The notes under the pieces: generated by a model
What the model was told of the DNA's origin: nothing
Seen by the model: the letters and a program-made list of their open reading frames with translations, nothing else
Databases searched by the model: none
DNA from: Floridanema aerugineum
Lineage (GTDB): Bacteria > Cyanobacteriota > Cyanobacteriia > Cyanobacteriales > Aerosakkonemataceae
Length of the DNA: 64,000 nt
NCBI RefSeq assembly: GCF_041929345.1
Contig: NZ_JBHFNQ010000206.1
Coordinates: 1 to 64,000 of the forward strand
Direction: 5' to 3'
Part shown: one piece after another, positions 43,623 to 52,868 of the stretch
Layout of the letters: every line of letters begins with the position of its first letter
Numbering within the stretch: the first letter of the stretch is position 1
Program-made: the position numbers and the translations under genes

Positions 43623-46329
43623 GTATCCAGCTTTGAATCGCTCAAAATTGGTTCTAGAAGGTGAAATATTGTTACTTGATGATTCTGAAAAAGTCTGGAT
43701 GATTGAATCAGGCTCAGTAGCGGTTTATATTGGTAAATTCGAGAATGGTAATTTGTCAGGTTCTCGACAGTACTTGTTTACTACAGAAATTGGCGAAGCA
43801 TTATTTGGATTTAGTAAAAATTTATCTAGTTTATCAACACCAGACAATCTCTGTATTTTGGCAGTTCCCTTAGTTGATTCCACTTTAGTACATTTTGAAC
43901 GTTCGCAGTTTAAATCAGATATATTATCGAGTTACAATCTATTAATTACTTGGTTTAAGCATTTAAGTTGTGTATTTGAACATAGTGGCGTTTTGTTACC
44001 TCCGCCAGAAATTTATGAACACGCACCTTGGCAAACTCAACTAACAGTTTTAGATAATTTTAATCAAGAGTTTCTCTCCTGCTGGCAAGAGTTGGAACAG
44101 CAAAATCAGTTGGAAAATTTAGAAAAATTCCAAGAACGGGAACGCCTAAATCAAGCTGTAACTTCGGGTGCGATCGCAGATTTTGTTTCTCTAATTAAGC
44201 CCAAACAATCTACTGTTGCTTTTGCCGCCGATCCCCTGCTAGCAGCCGCAGGAGCAGTAGGACACGCAATGGGGATTCAAATTAAACCCCCAGCCAAGTC
44301 GGAGAACATGAAGCGGGTTAAAGAGCCACTAGAAGCGATCGCTCGTGCCTCCCGAATGCGAATCCGACGAGTGTTGCTAACAGAACGCTGGTGGCGAGTA
44401 GATTGTGGCCCGATTTTAGCTCATTTGCAAGCAGATAATACTCCAGTAGCACTTCTACTAAATAACAAGCTCAACTATGAAATTTACAACCCAGTAACTC
44501 AACAGCATATAGCATTAAATAATGCCACAGCTAAACTGTTGTCTCCTAATGCTTATATGTTTTATCGGCCTTTTCCCGAAAAAGAATTAGATTTATTAAC
44601 CTTATTTCAATATTCTCTTCGTGGTACAGGCAAAGAAATCCTTAATATTTTTGTATTAGGAATTGCTGCTGCTTTAATGGAAATGGTTGTTCCTCAAGCG
44701 ACGGGGACTTTAATTGATAGTGCAATTCCTGATGCTGATCGCGGCTTATTACTTCAACTCACTTTAGGACTAATCGCTGCTAGTTTTGGTCTAGCACTTT
44801 TTCGACTTGCACAAGGATTTAACTTAGCACGGTTTGGAATTTATTCTCTGTTTAATTTACAAACTGCGGTATGGGATCGATTGCTAAAATTGCGGCTTTC
44901 TTTCTTTCGGAACTATTCTTCTGGAGAAATGCTTTCTCGCGTCAATGCAATTACCCAAATTCGCAATAAACTAGGTTCTGATAAGCTGGATATTCTATTT
45001 AAAAGTTTGTTTTCCTTGCTGAATTTGGGATTACTATTTATTTATAGCCCTCCCCTAGCATCGGTAGCTGTTGTAATTGTGCTTATGACTGTTATTGCCA
45101 CTAGCACCGCAGGTTATTTCAAACGCCAGAAAACTACCCAAATGGAGGAAATAGAAGGAACAATTGACGGGTTAACAATTCAATTAATTAGTGGAATTTC
45201 TAAACTGCGTACCACAGGTGCAGAAGGACGAGCATTTGCTTTTTGGGCTAAGTATTATCAACAGCAACTTAAATTGATGCGGGATAACCAAGGGATTGAA
45301 GATTTAATTGCAGTTTTTAATATTTTACAATCTAATTTAACCCCAATTATAATTTTTTGGATAACTGCTAGTTTGCTAAGTCAAACAGAAACAGGTGGTT
45401 TATCTATGGGAACATTTTTAGCTTTTAATACTGCTTTTGCAATCTTTATTACAGGTGTGACTACTCTTAGTAATAATTTAATCGATTTGTTGGAAATTGG
45501 AGTATTGTGGGAACACGCTAAACCTATTATGGATGAATTGCCAGAAGTGGATTTAAACAAAGCCGATCCAGGGAGACTTTCTGGTTATGTCAAATTGGAT
45601 CGCGTTACTTTTCGTTATCGGCAAGATGGGCCTTTAAATCTTGATGATGTAACAATTGAAGCTAAACCAGGTGAATTTATTGCTTTTGTTGGCCCTTCTG
45701 GTAGTGGTAAATCTACTACTTTACGAATGTTACTAGGTTTTGATGTTCCTGAACAAGGTACTGTTTACTATGATGGGCAAGATTTATCAGGTTTAGATAT
45801 TTCTGCTGTGCGTCGTCAATTAGGGGTAGTGTTGCAAAACGGGCGCATCAATAGCGAGACGGTGTTTGAAAATATTAGTGGTGGTGCGTTAATTAGCATG
45901 GAGGAAGCTTGGGATGCAGCACGAATGGCGGGGTTTGCAGAAGATATTGAACAAATGCCAATGGGAATGCACACTGTAATTTCTGAAGGAGGAGCAAATT
46001 TGTCAGGCGGACAAAGGCAACGATTACTGATTGCACGGGCGTTGGTATTGAAACCAAGAGTTATCTTTTTTGATGAAGCGACTAGTGCGTTGGATAATCG
46101 GACTCAGGCTATGGTCAGTGAAAGCTTGGAAAAATTGAAGGTAACGCGAATTGCGATCGCTCACCGTCTCAGTACTATTCGCAATGCCGATCGCATCTAC
46201 GTAATTGAAGCGGGTAGAGTGGTGCAGCAAGGTACTTTTGAAGAATTAGCTAATCAAGATGGTTTGTTTGCTAAATTAATGGCGAAGCAAAGTAAAGGAA
46301 CTGAGATAACACCGAACCTTAATCAGTAA
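43612..46329 (+). CDS. NHLP-type ABC transporter permease/ATPase (second subunit)
   Basis: 905 residues. A long N-terminal region (1-330) carries a cNMP-fold-like part (VWMIESGSVAVYIGKF) typical of the second NHLP exporter; it has no C39 peptidase. Membrane domain about 340-620 (IFVLGIAAALMEMVVPQATGT). The nucleotide-binding domain has VGPSGSGKST, LSGGQRQRLLIARALVL and FFDEATSALDNRT. It probably pairs with the 41397 protein as a heterodimer. Coupled by an 11-base overlap. Confidence 0.9.
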   Translation: MKNKYPALNRSKLVLEGEILLLDDSEKVWMIESGSVAVYIGKFENGNLSGSRQYLFTTEIGEALFGFSKNLSSLSTPDNLCILAVPLVDSTLVHFERSQFKSDILSSYNLLITWFKHLSCVFEHSGVLLPPPEIYEHAPWQTQLTVLDNFNQEFLSCWQELEQQNQLENLEKFQERERLNQAVTSGAIADFVSLIKPKQSTVAFAADPLLAAAGAVGHAMGIQIKPPAKSENMKRVKEPLEAIARASRMRIRRVLLTERWWRVDCGPILAHLQADNTPVALLLNNKLNYEIYNPVTQQHIALNNATAKLLSPNAYMFYRPFPEKELDLLTLFQYSLRGTGKEILNIFVLGIAAALMEMVVPQATGTLIDSAIPDADRGLLLQLTLGLIAASFGLALFRLAQGFNLARFGIYSLFNLQTAVWDRLLKLRLSFFRNYSSGEMLSRVNAITQIRNKLGSDKLDILFKSLFSLLNLGLLFIYSPPLASVAVVIVLMTVIATSTAGYFKRQKTTQMEEIEGTIDGLTIQLISGISKLRTTGAEGRAFAFWAKYYQQQLKLMRDNQGIEDLIAVFNILQSNLTPIIIFWITASLLSQTETGGLSMGTFLAFNTAFAIFITGVTTLSNNLIDLLEIGVLWEHAKPIMDELPEVDLNKADPGRLSGYVKLDRVTFRYRQDGPLNLDDVTIEAKPGEFIAFVGPSGSGKSTTLRMLLGFDVPEQGTVYYDGQDLSGLDISAVRRQLGVVLQNGRINSETVFENISGGALISMEEAWDAARMAGFAEDIEQMPMGMHTVISEGGANLSGGQRQRLLIARALVLKPRVIFFDEATSALDNRTQAMVSESLEKLKVTRIAIAHRLSTIRNADRIYVIEAGRVVQQGTFEELANQDGLFAKLMAKQSKGTEITPNLNQ

Positions 46330-46598
46330 AAGCTCTCCCCAGTACGTAATTACCCTATTGGCAAAGATTAACGAATTGTCGAAAATTAATATAGTCTTAG
46401 ATGCCATCTACCAAAAGAAGTATTTAGTCTTTTCTTATAGGAGATTAGTTAAAGCTCCAAATTAACAGAAGCAATCGCTTACGGTCTCAGTAAAGTTCTT
46501 ATTGACGATCGGCTTTGTAAAATGGAAGCCCAATTGCTTGCCAAATTGACATGAAAATGATTAGTGCATATATTTGCAATTTTATGGAGTAATTAACG
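46330..46598. promoter_or_regulatory. Spacer with element shared with the cluster promoter region
   Basis: A 269-bp spacer. The sequence at 46406-46437 (atctaccaaaagaagtattt, then agtcttttctta) closely resembles 25511-25542 (atcttccaaaagaaatattt, then agtttatttctta) upstream of the first ATP-grasp gene. This is a candidate common operator or promoter-proximal element of the cluster. Confidence 0.4.
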
Positions 46599-46847
46599 AT
46601 GGAATTAAGCAAATATCTTTTTTCACCACAAAACCAGCAATTTCTGCAAAAACTATCTCATATATTCACAGCGACTTTGTTTGATCTAGGAACTATCAAA
46701 GTTTCTTTAGGTTTGATAGTAAATTTAGCTTTTCAGTCGGTAATAGTTTTTTTAATTGCTGGGTTAATTAAGCGGGTTACTAAAAATCGATTTTTAAATC
46801 GCTTTGGTTTAGATTTAGGTACCAGAGAATCATTATGCTGCTGCTAA
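46599..46847 (+). pseudogene. Truncated mechanosensitive-channel (MscS)-like N-terminal fragment
   Basis: 82 codons. A membrane segment (LGLIVNLAFQSVIVFLIAGL) followed by IKRVTKNRFLNRFGLDLGTRES resembles the first transmembrane helix and linker of cyanobacterial MscS-family channels, which are normally several hundred residues. The frame then breaks into LCCC and stops; another frame stays open to about 46920 (HYAAAKEAYNGSLNLAIPKN), so it looks like a deletion fusion. No pore or C-terminal domain remains. Confidence 0.5.
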
Positions 46848-46910
46848 AGAAGCTTATAATGGATCATTAAATTTAGCTATACCGAAAAATCTTAAGATAG
46901 AAACTAACGT

Positions 46911-47942
46911 ATGTCACCTGTACTAACCCAACTTGAAAATTTAAGAGTTCTCCAACCTCCTGATTTAGAGTGGATAACTCAAACTGGCACTTATCAAGAA
47001 GTGTCTATCGGTACAGTTTTGATTCAAGAAGGTCAATCTTCTGATTCAATTTATTTTATCCTCGAAGGCACTGTAGCTATTCTAATTTCTCAGCATAATT
47101 ATGACAGCGATCAAGAAATTGCTCGTTGTGGGAAAGGTGAGGTTATTGGTGAAATGTCCTTTATTGACGATCGCCTTCCCTCTGCTACAGTTAAAACAGT
47201 TGAATATTGCCAAATATTAGCTCTATCTAAACGAAAGTTGCAAATCAAAATTGAGCGAGATCCAGATTTTGCGGCTCGACTTTATCAAGAATTTGCTGCT
47301 ATTTTATCTTCTCGATTGCGTAACCTTTCTAAATTACTAGCACAAAGCAAAATAGTTCCGGGACAAGCATTACGAAAAGTGCTATTTCTTTTCGCTATCC
47401 TTAATGATAATGATATCGATTGGATGGTTACTCGCGGTCGGAAAGAAAATGCTCCTGCTGGAACAGTTTTAATTCAACAAGACCAACCTGTTGAAGCTTT
47501 GTACTTTTTATTACAAGGAAATTTAGCCGTTATATTTTCCATGATTATTGATGGTAAATCAGTAGAAAAAGAATTAGCTCGACGGGCGAGTGGAGAGATT
47601 GTTGGGGAAATGTCTTTTGTAGAATCAGGTAACGCTTCAGCAAGTATTAAATGTGCGGAAAATTCTTTAATATTAGCTGTATCGCAAGAATTATTAAGAG
47701 AAAAATTTCAGAGCGATCGCGGTTTTGCAACTCGTTTTTATCGGGCTATCTCTTTAGTATTAATTGACCGTTTACGGGAAGGTTTAGTTCAACGTGGTTT
47801 TGGTCAAAAAGCTTATAGCCAAGACCAAGAATTATTAGATGATATTGAGTATGAAGATGAAATCCCACTAGACGTTCTAGAGGTAACTCTACTAGCTGGA
47901 ACCAGGTTTAAATGGATGATAAATCGACTACAAGGAAATTAA
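46911..47942 (+). CDS. Protein with two cyclic-nucleotide-binding-type domains, export operon
   Basis: 343 residues. Two CNB beta-barrel domains are at about 10-140 (GTVLIQEGQSSDSIYFILEG, GEVIGEMSFID) and 165-300 (GTVLIQQDQPVEALYFLLQG, GEIVGEMSFVE). The phosphate-cassette Glu is present in both, but the Arg of the usual PRxAT motif is Ser (LPSAT) in the first and is absent (ASAS) in the second, so cAMP binding is doubtful. No DNA-binding helix-turn-helix. Such proteins accompany NHLP exporters in cyanobacteria and probably regulate or assemble the transporter. Confidence 0.8.
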   Translation: MSPVLTQLENLRVLQPPDLEWITQTGTYQEVSIGTVLIQEGQSSDSIYFILEGTVAILISQHNYDSDQEIARCGKGEVIGEMSFIDDRLPSATVKTVEYCQILALSKRKLQIKIERDPDFAARLYQEFAAILSSRLRNLSKLLAQSKIVPGQALRKVLFLFAILNDNDIDWMVTRGRKENAPAGTVLIQQDQPVEALYFLLQGNLAVIFSMIIDGKSVEKELARRASGEIVGEMSFVESGNASASIKCAENSLILAVSQELLREKFQSDRGFATRFYRAISLVLIDRLREGLVQRGFGQKAYSQDQELLDDIEYEDEIPLDVLEVTLLAGTRFKWMINRLQGN

Positions 47943-47947
47943 ATACT

Positions 47948-49570
47948 ATGACTTCTTCTGATATAAATGATAATTCAAATCAACAACAATCTTTAGAATC
48001 TGTAACTTCTCCCGAACGCCTCGATCAACTTATGCAGGTGGTAAAACCTAAAGATTTTATTCCGGCTTTAACTGTGGGTGGATTAACAGTAATGGCGCTA
48101 GTTTGGAGCTTCGTTGGTAGAATTCCTTTGACTGTAACAGGACAAGGAGTATTAATTTCACCACAAAGAGTTGTTGAGTTACAATCCCCGCTTGCTGGAC
48201 AATTAGAATCTTTATCAATTAAAGATAATCAGTGTGTCAAAAAAGGCGAAATTTTAGGAACAATTAAGCCTACTGAGTTACAAGAACAACTTAAACAACA
48301 ACAAGCTAAACGTCAACAGTTAGTTTTACAAGCTGATAATAGTAATTCACTGCAAACACAGCGGACTCAAGTTGAGCAAGAAGCGATCGCAACTACTCGC
48401 AAGAGTCTTACTCAAAAACTACAGGATTTGCAATCTCTTTCTCCCACGCTTAAAGAGCAAGCTTTAGCTACTATTAAACAACAACGTCAAACTTTACAAC
48501 AACGTCTTCAAGATATCCAAGCTTTAGCGTTTGTTACTAAAGAACGAGATTTAAGCGCTATCCAGCAACAACGTCGTGCTCTTGAGCAACAACTTAAAGA
48601 TATTAAAGATTTAAGTCCAGTATTAAAACAGCGCTTAGAAAAACGAAAACAATTACAAGCTCAAGGTGCGATTTCACTGGATACAATTTTAGAAGCCGAA
48701 AATGCTTATCGGGAAAATCACCAGCAAATTTTTAGCATTGAAGCTCAGTTAAAGGAATTAAATAGTAAAGAAGTTGGAATTGATAAATCTTTCCGCGAAA
48801 ACCGTAGTCAAGTTTCTGATATTCAAACTCAATTACAGCAACTTAATACCCAGGAAATTAGCACTGAAAAAACTTTTCGAGATAATCGTAGTCAAATTGC
48901 GGAAATCCAAGCTCAATTGCAAGAATTAGATATTCGTAACAAACGATTAGAGCAGGAAAATTTACAAGTATTAAATACTCGAAAAAATGAAATCGCGGAG
49001 GTCGATCGCACTATTGCCCAAATTGAACAACAGATCAAAGAGCGTAGTCAAATTGAAAGCCCTCAAGAAGGGTGTATTTTGGAAGTTAGTGCAGTGGAAG
49101 GACAAGTGGTAAGCCCGGGAACGCGCCTTGGTAGTTTACAAACTCAAGAACAAGGTAAGGTTGCTCTAACTAGTATTGCTTACTTTGATGTCAAAGATGG
49201 TAAACGAATTAAACCAGGAATGACTATGCAAATTACACCAGATACTGTAAAAAGAGAACGATTTGGAGGTATTGTAGCTACTGTAAAATCTGTTTCTGCT
49301 TATCCGGTTACTTCTAGTACTGCTGTTTCTAAATTAGGTAATGCTGAACTTGCAGATACATTGACTGGTAAGACGGCAAAAGTGGAAGTTATTGCTGAAT
49401 TAGTATCAGAATCAAGTAATTTTAGTGGTTATAAATGGTCTTCTTCCAAAGGCCCAAATATGAAGCTTACTCCTGGTACTACGACTGCTTTAAGAGTTAA
49501 GGTTGAAGAACAAGCACCAATTACTTTCTTGTTACCTTTTTTACGTGAGTGGAGTGGTGTTTTAAACTAA
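47948..49570 (+). CDS. HlyD-like membrane-fusion (adaptor) protein of NHLP export system
   Basis: About 540 residues. One N-terminal membrane helix (ALTVGGLTVMALVWSFVG), then a barrel/lipoyl start (TVTGQGVLISPQRVVELQSP), a very long Gln-rich coiled coil (about 110-370, with repeated QLQxLNxxEI-type blocks), and the returning lipoyl half (IESPQEGCILEVSAVEGQVV) and beta-barrel. It links the ABC exporters to the outer envelope. ATG 47948 follows the previous stop and has AAGGAA upstream; an earlier ATG (47912) would overlap the preceding gene by 31 bases. Last gene of the cluster. Confidence 0.88.
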   Translation: MTSSDINDNSNQQQSLESVTSPERLDQLMQVVKPKDFIPALTVGGLTVMALVWSFVGRIPLTVTGQGVLISPQRVVELQSPLAGQLESLSIKDNQCVKKGEILGTIKPTELQEQLKQQQAKRQQLVLQADNSNSLQTQRTQVEQEAIATTRKSLTQKLQDLQSLSPTLKEQALATIKQQRQTLQQRLQDIQALAFVTKERDLSAIQQQRRALEQQLKDIKDLSPVLKQRLEKRKQLQAQGAISLDTILEAENAYRENHQQIFSIEAQLKELNSKEVGIDKSFRENRSQVSDIQTQLQQLNTQEISTEKTFRDNRSQIAEIQAQLQELDIRNKRLEQENLQVLNTRKNEIAEVDRTIAQIEQQIKERSQIESPQEGCILEVSAVEGQVVSPGTRLGSLQTQEQGKVALTSIAYFDVKDGKRIKPGMTMQITPDTVKRERFGGIVATVKSVSAYPVTSSTAVSKLGNAELADTLTGKTAKVEVIAELVSESSNFSGYKWSSSKGPNMKLTPGTTTALRVKVEEQAPITFLLPFLREWSGVLN

Positions 49571-49587
49571 AATTTGCTCAAGATCCG

Positions 49588-51150
49588 CTAACCAAACAAT
49601 TCTTGTAGCGGAAGAGAAAAACGCGATCGATCCTCCCCACTAGCCGATTTAGCATAAGTCGCTTGATTGCGAATTGCCAGAATCTGCTCCTCATCACGCA
49701 GCATCGATGGCGTAAACTGATAACGCTGTTGCCGGAGGTCATCCAACGTTACCTTCAACTCATCCGGCTGTTGACCTTGTACCTGATGGCGATAGTAGAT
49801 TTCCTCAGCACATTTTCTCACTGCATTACCAATTTCGGCTGGCGTACAAAGCCTATAATCCCTTAGCAAAATTCGCCATTCATCATCCGTCCAAGGCGAA
49901 ATAGAAGCATGACGAAATTCTGGAAAATACTTTTGTAAATGTAGATTGAAAATTTCATACATCGCCCCTTCATGAGGCAAATCAACAAAGAAAATATCAT
50001 CAAATCGACGAATTAATTCTGGCGGTAACATCCCCAAACGATTAACAGTCGCCACAATATAAATTGGATATTCGTGTTCCTGCATCCAAGTTAATAACTT
50101 CCCCGACAAGCGCCGAGAAACACCACCATCGGCATTAGAATCCCACCCCGCAAAACCTTTATCAAAATCATCCCAATAGAGAATAGTAGGACTTAAAGCC
50201 TGAGTCAGTTCCAGAAGTTCGCGCAGAGCAAAATCAGGTCTAGAAGCACCAACAATCGAACCCCAATCAGCCGCTAACAGTGGCACTCCCATCTTCTTAG
50301 CCGCAAGTTTAGCACTCAAACTTTTACCAGTACCCGGTGGCCCCCAAAGGATCATTCCCTTGGGAAACTTCAAACCGTATTTTTGAGCTTCTGGACGCAG
50401 CAGAGAAGCGACCTGGGAAAGCGACTCATCCAAAAGGTCTAGACCACCTGCATTCGGAACATCCGGTTTGGCAATAAACTCCAAACCGCGCCCCCGCAGC
50501 TTGTTAACCTTATGGTCGAGTACCAAATCTGCCAGTTTCTCTACTGTATAAGCAAATGGTAACGACCGTTCCAACACCAACTCGATTTCACCTTCAGGTA
50601 ATCCCTGACAAGCTCGAACAAGTGCTGAACTTGAACTATCACAAATCTGGTTTTGAGTATAAAAAGATGTTACTATCCTTTGCACAGTTTCGCGATCGGG
50701 CATTGGGGTAGTCAGTACCGGAATCAAAGGCTGCAAGTTGATTGGTAACTGAATGTAGTTTTCCAGCATTACCCAGTACTGACGAGTGCTAGACCAAGAT
50801 AAGTGATAATAAGCATTCGTTAGTTGAAATGCACGAGTATAACTGTGTTCTTCAAAGTCTAAAAGTCCCTCAAGAAGATAAATGCCTTCTCTCCCTTTTT
50901 CTAATAAAAACTGAGGTACATCCGCATCTAGAGAAAAGTCAGTATTTTGTAAAATGCACTTACCATCCCTACTAATAACTTCCTGAAAACAACTATAACC
51001 AGAGTTCCAAAACAGAACAGGTAATTGCAGTTCTTGTCCCCATTGATAAAACTGTGTCAATACCTTATTTCGGTCAGTAGTGTAATACTCTAATCCGACA
51101 ATCTTGATGCTTTTTTTTGCCAACCCCAGCCAATCGTTAATAGTACGCAT
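49588..51150 (-). CDS. AAA ATPase, Ycf46-like, with variant Walker B
   Basis: 520 residues. The N-terminal ~240 residues give a Ycf46-type region (YLLEGLLDFEEHSY, ELVLERSLPFAYTVEKLADL). The AAA module has Walker A WGPPGTGKSLSAKLAA, Walker B ILYWDDFDKGF and arginine-finger region PPELIRRFDDIFFVDLP. In most AAA proteins, including Ycf46, Walker B ends in DE; here it is DD, which usually weakens hydrolysis. The second-region substrate domain and helical lid are present. It converges on the export operon (17 bp apart). A remodelling role on the plasmid is likely; its target is unknown. Confidence 0.85.
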   Translation of the reverse strand: MRTINDWLGLAKKSIKIVGLEYYTTDRNKVLTQFYQWGQELQLPVLFWNSGYSCFQEVISRDGKCILQNTDFSLDADVPQFLLEKGREGIYLLEGLLDFEEHSYTRAFQLTNAYYHLSWSSTRQYWVMLENYIQLPINLQPLIPVLTTPMPDRETVQRIVTSFYTQNQICDSSSSALVRACQGLPEGEIELVLERSLPFAYTVEKLADLVLDHKVNKLRGRGLEFIAKPDVPNAGGLDLLDESLSQVASLLRPEAQKYGLKFPKGMILWGPPGTGKSLSAKLAAKKMGVPLLAADWGSIVGASRPDFALRELLELTQALSPTILYWDDFDKGFAGWDSNADGGVSRRLSGKLLTWMQEHEYPIYIVATVNRLGMLPPELIRRFDDIFFVDLPHEGAMYEIFNLHLQKYFPEFRHASISPWTDDEWRILLRDYRLCTPAEIGNAVRKCAEEIYYRHQVQGQQPDELKVTLDDLRQQRYQFTPSMLRDEEQILAIRNQATYAKSASGEDRSRFSLPLQELFG

Positions 51151-51376
51151 ACCACTTCAAGAAATACTCACGGCTTACTATTTCGATTAACCCAGCTTTT
51201 GTTATGCTTGCCATCAACCAACTGTCTAACAACCACCCAGGTAATTCCAATCCTTCAGGATGAATCGACTCATTTAACTAATTAATTAATTTACGCATTC
51301 TGGCTGATTACCAAAGCAATATAGCTGTAATCTTTGAATTAATTGAATTTAATCGAATAATTAGTGAAATTTGATA

Positions 51377-51390
51377 GCGCCTAGCGGCGC
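51377..51390 (+). promoter_or_regulatory. Leader stem-loop (gcgcc-TAGC-ggcgc)
   Basis: Perfect 5-bp stem with 4-nt loop, 37 nt before ATG 51428. Same design as the hairpins at 6558, 10813 and 12285. Confidence 0.45.
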
Positions 51391-51427
51391 AAATAGCCGT
51401 GAAGTAGTGTAATTAAAATCAAATTTC

Positions 51428-52126
51428 ATGGCTACAACTACTAAAAACGGCTCGCGTTCATTAAACGTAACGAGTAACTCAAATGGCAAAAGCAATGGTG
51501 CTACTGCTAATTCCAAAAGTCGAGCAACAGCTTCTCAATCTAACGGCAGTAACGGCAGCAGTCGCCCAGCACTTACTATTGAAGAGCAGGCAGATGCACT
51601 TTTAGTTCGCGTCCGAACTACTATCCTGAAAAAGTTTGGAGTCAAAATTCAACTTCGAGAAAAACGACTGCAAACTAAAATAGGTCATGCCACCAAAGAA
51701 AAGCTCGGATTGGATATTGCCGCGCAGTTGAAAAAAAACGGCAAAACAATGAATTGGCAACGTTGGAATAACGAAGTGTTTCCTGCCTTATTTGGACAGC
51801 CGGATGCACTGCGCCACGATATCCAAGTCATTGCTCTTGTTATGGCAAAACTATACGACGTTTTCGAGCTTGACCCTACTGAAGCGATTAAAGGATTGGT
51901 CAAATTTAATCAAGAATCCCTCGCTAAACGCAATAGCTATAACAAGCAAGATGAATCCGATGATTTTGATGATTTAGACTCCGATGAAGATGAGGAAGAC
52001 GACGACTCCGAAGAAGACTTGGACGAAGACGGTGAAGAAGATTCGGACAGTGAAGAAGAAGATGATTCCGATACTGAGGACGAAATGGATGCTGATGAAG
52101 AAGAGGACGAAGAAGACCTAGATTAA
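51428..52126 (+). CDS. Plasmid protein with Ser/Asn-rich N-terminus and very acidic C-terminal tail
   Basis: 232 residues. Residues 1-45 are Ser/Asn/Thr-rich. A helical domain at 48-180 (LTIEEQADALLVRVRTTIL, KTMNWQRWNNEVFPALFG) resembles nothing I can name. Residues 183-232 are almost all Asp/Glu/Ser. Such tails occur in DNA mimics, histone-chaperone-like and single-strand DNA-binding partner proteins; no choice can be made here. It is the first of three plus-strand genes that share the MAT(T/A)- start and GC leader hairpins. Confidence 0.65.
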   Translation: MATTTKNGSRSLNVTSNSNGKSNGATANSKSRATASQSNGSNGSSRPALTIEEQADALLVRVRTTILKKFGVKIQLREKRLQTKIGHATKEKLGLDIAAQLKKNGKTMNWQRWNNEVFPALFGQPDALRHDIQVIALVMAKLYDVFELDPTEAIKGLVKFNQESLAKRNSYNKQDESDDFDDLDSDEDEEDDDSEEDLDEDGEEDSDSEEEDDSDTEDEMDADEEEDEEDLD

Positions 52127-52250
52127 TCTGCTTCATTCGCTATCTATTTCCTCATAGTTTAATCGTAAATTGCTCTGCTATTTATTAGCAGAGTAATTTT
52201 TTTAAGCTGCTCAACAGCAATGTTGAACTGAATTGAATTGAAGTGGAAAT

Positions 52251-52266
52251 AGCAGCGATCGCTGCT
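52251..52266 (+). promoter_or_regulatory. Leader palindrome (agcagc-gatc-gctgct)
   Basis: A 6-bp stem centred on a HIP1 octamer, 38 nt before ATG 52305. The paralogous gene downstream has the matching hairpin at 52869 at almost the same distance. Confidence 0.45.
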
Positions 52267-52304
52267 GTGGATATGAACTAATCTGAATTAAGGAAAACGG
52301 CAAA

Positions 52305-52736
52305 ATGGCTACAACTGATAAAGCTCGTAAAACCAATACAGCTAATACCAACAAAGCTCAAAAAGCTCATGTTAAAGCACTCGATAAGTGCATTAATTAT
52401 AGCGAGAAACTGCGTTTAATGGTGTTAGAGGTTTTAAGGGAAGAATCGGGAAGAGAGCTAAATAATGAAGCTCGTTTTAACGGCACTGAATTTGATTGGG
52501 AAACACATAACATTCAGTTTCGTGCAGATTATAGCGACACACCACTCAAAGAATTGATGCGTGCTGCTCGTATATTGTACGGATTGAACGATATGGATGC
52601 AATTCGCGCTCGTCGTGCCAAGCATCGAGGTATCCGCAACGAACGGATTGCTCGCAGCGAAATTGGAGCTATTTCAAGCTCACAATATGTGGATGAAGAT
52701 GCTGATGTTGATGATGAAATTGACGATTTGGAATAA
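52305..52736 (+). CDS. Small plasmid protein, paralogue of the 52923 gene
   Basis: 143 residues. A Lys/Thr-rich N-terminus (MATTDKARKTNTANTNKAQK) is followed by a compact domain (EKLRLMVLEVLREESGREL, FDWETHNIQFRADYSD, LKELMRAARILYGL) and a basic helix (RARRAKHRGIRNERIARSE), then an acidic tail (DEDADVDDEIDDLE). The central ~75 residues align without gaps except one residue with the next gene. Basic helix plus acidic tail suggests nucleic-acid association. No named family. Confidence 0.7.
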   Translation: MATTDKARKTNTANTNKAQKAHVKALDKCINYSEKLRLMVLEVLREESGRELNNEARFNGTEFDWETHNIQFRADYSDTPLKELMRAARILYGLNDMDAIRARRAKHRGIRNERIARSEIGAISSSQYVDEDADVDDEIDDLE

Positions 52737-52783
52737 GTCGCTACCATAGCTAAAATTCAAATTTTGCTAATTAATAACTAATT

Positions 52784-52820
52784 CCTCACTACCGTTAGTT
52801 TGGTAGTGGGGAAGTTTTTT
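52784..52820 (+). terminator. Rho-independent terminator
   Basis: Arms cctcactacc (52784-52793) and ggtagtgggg (52802-52811), followed by aagtttttt. It is placed 48 bp after the stop of the 52305 gene. Confidence 0.75.
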
Positions 52821-52868
52821 ATCAGTTTAACTACAAAATCCGACAACTAAAAAATTGAATTGTTAAGT

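Noticed and set aside
14466..47942. Direct cAMP link between the REC-cyclase and the CNB-domain protein of the export operon
   Set aside because: Both CNB domains lack the phosphate-binding Arg, and the genes are in separate operons; co-location alone is weak.
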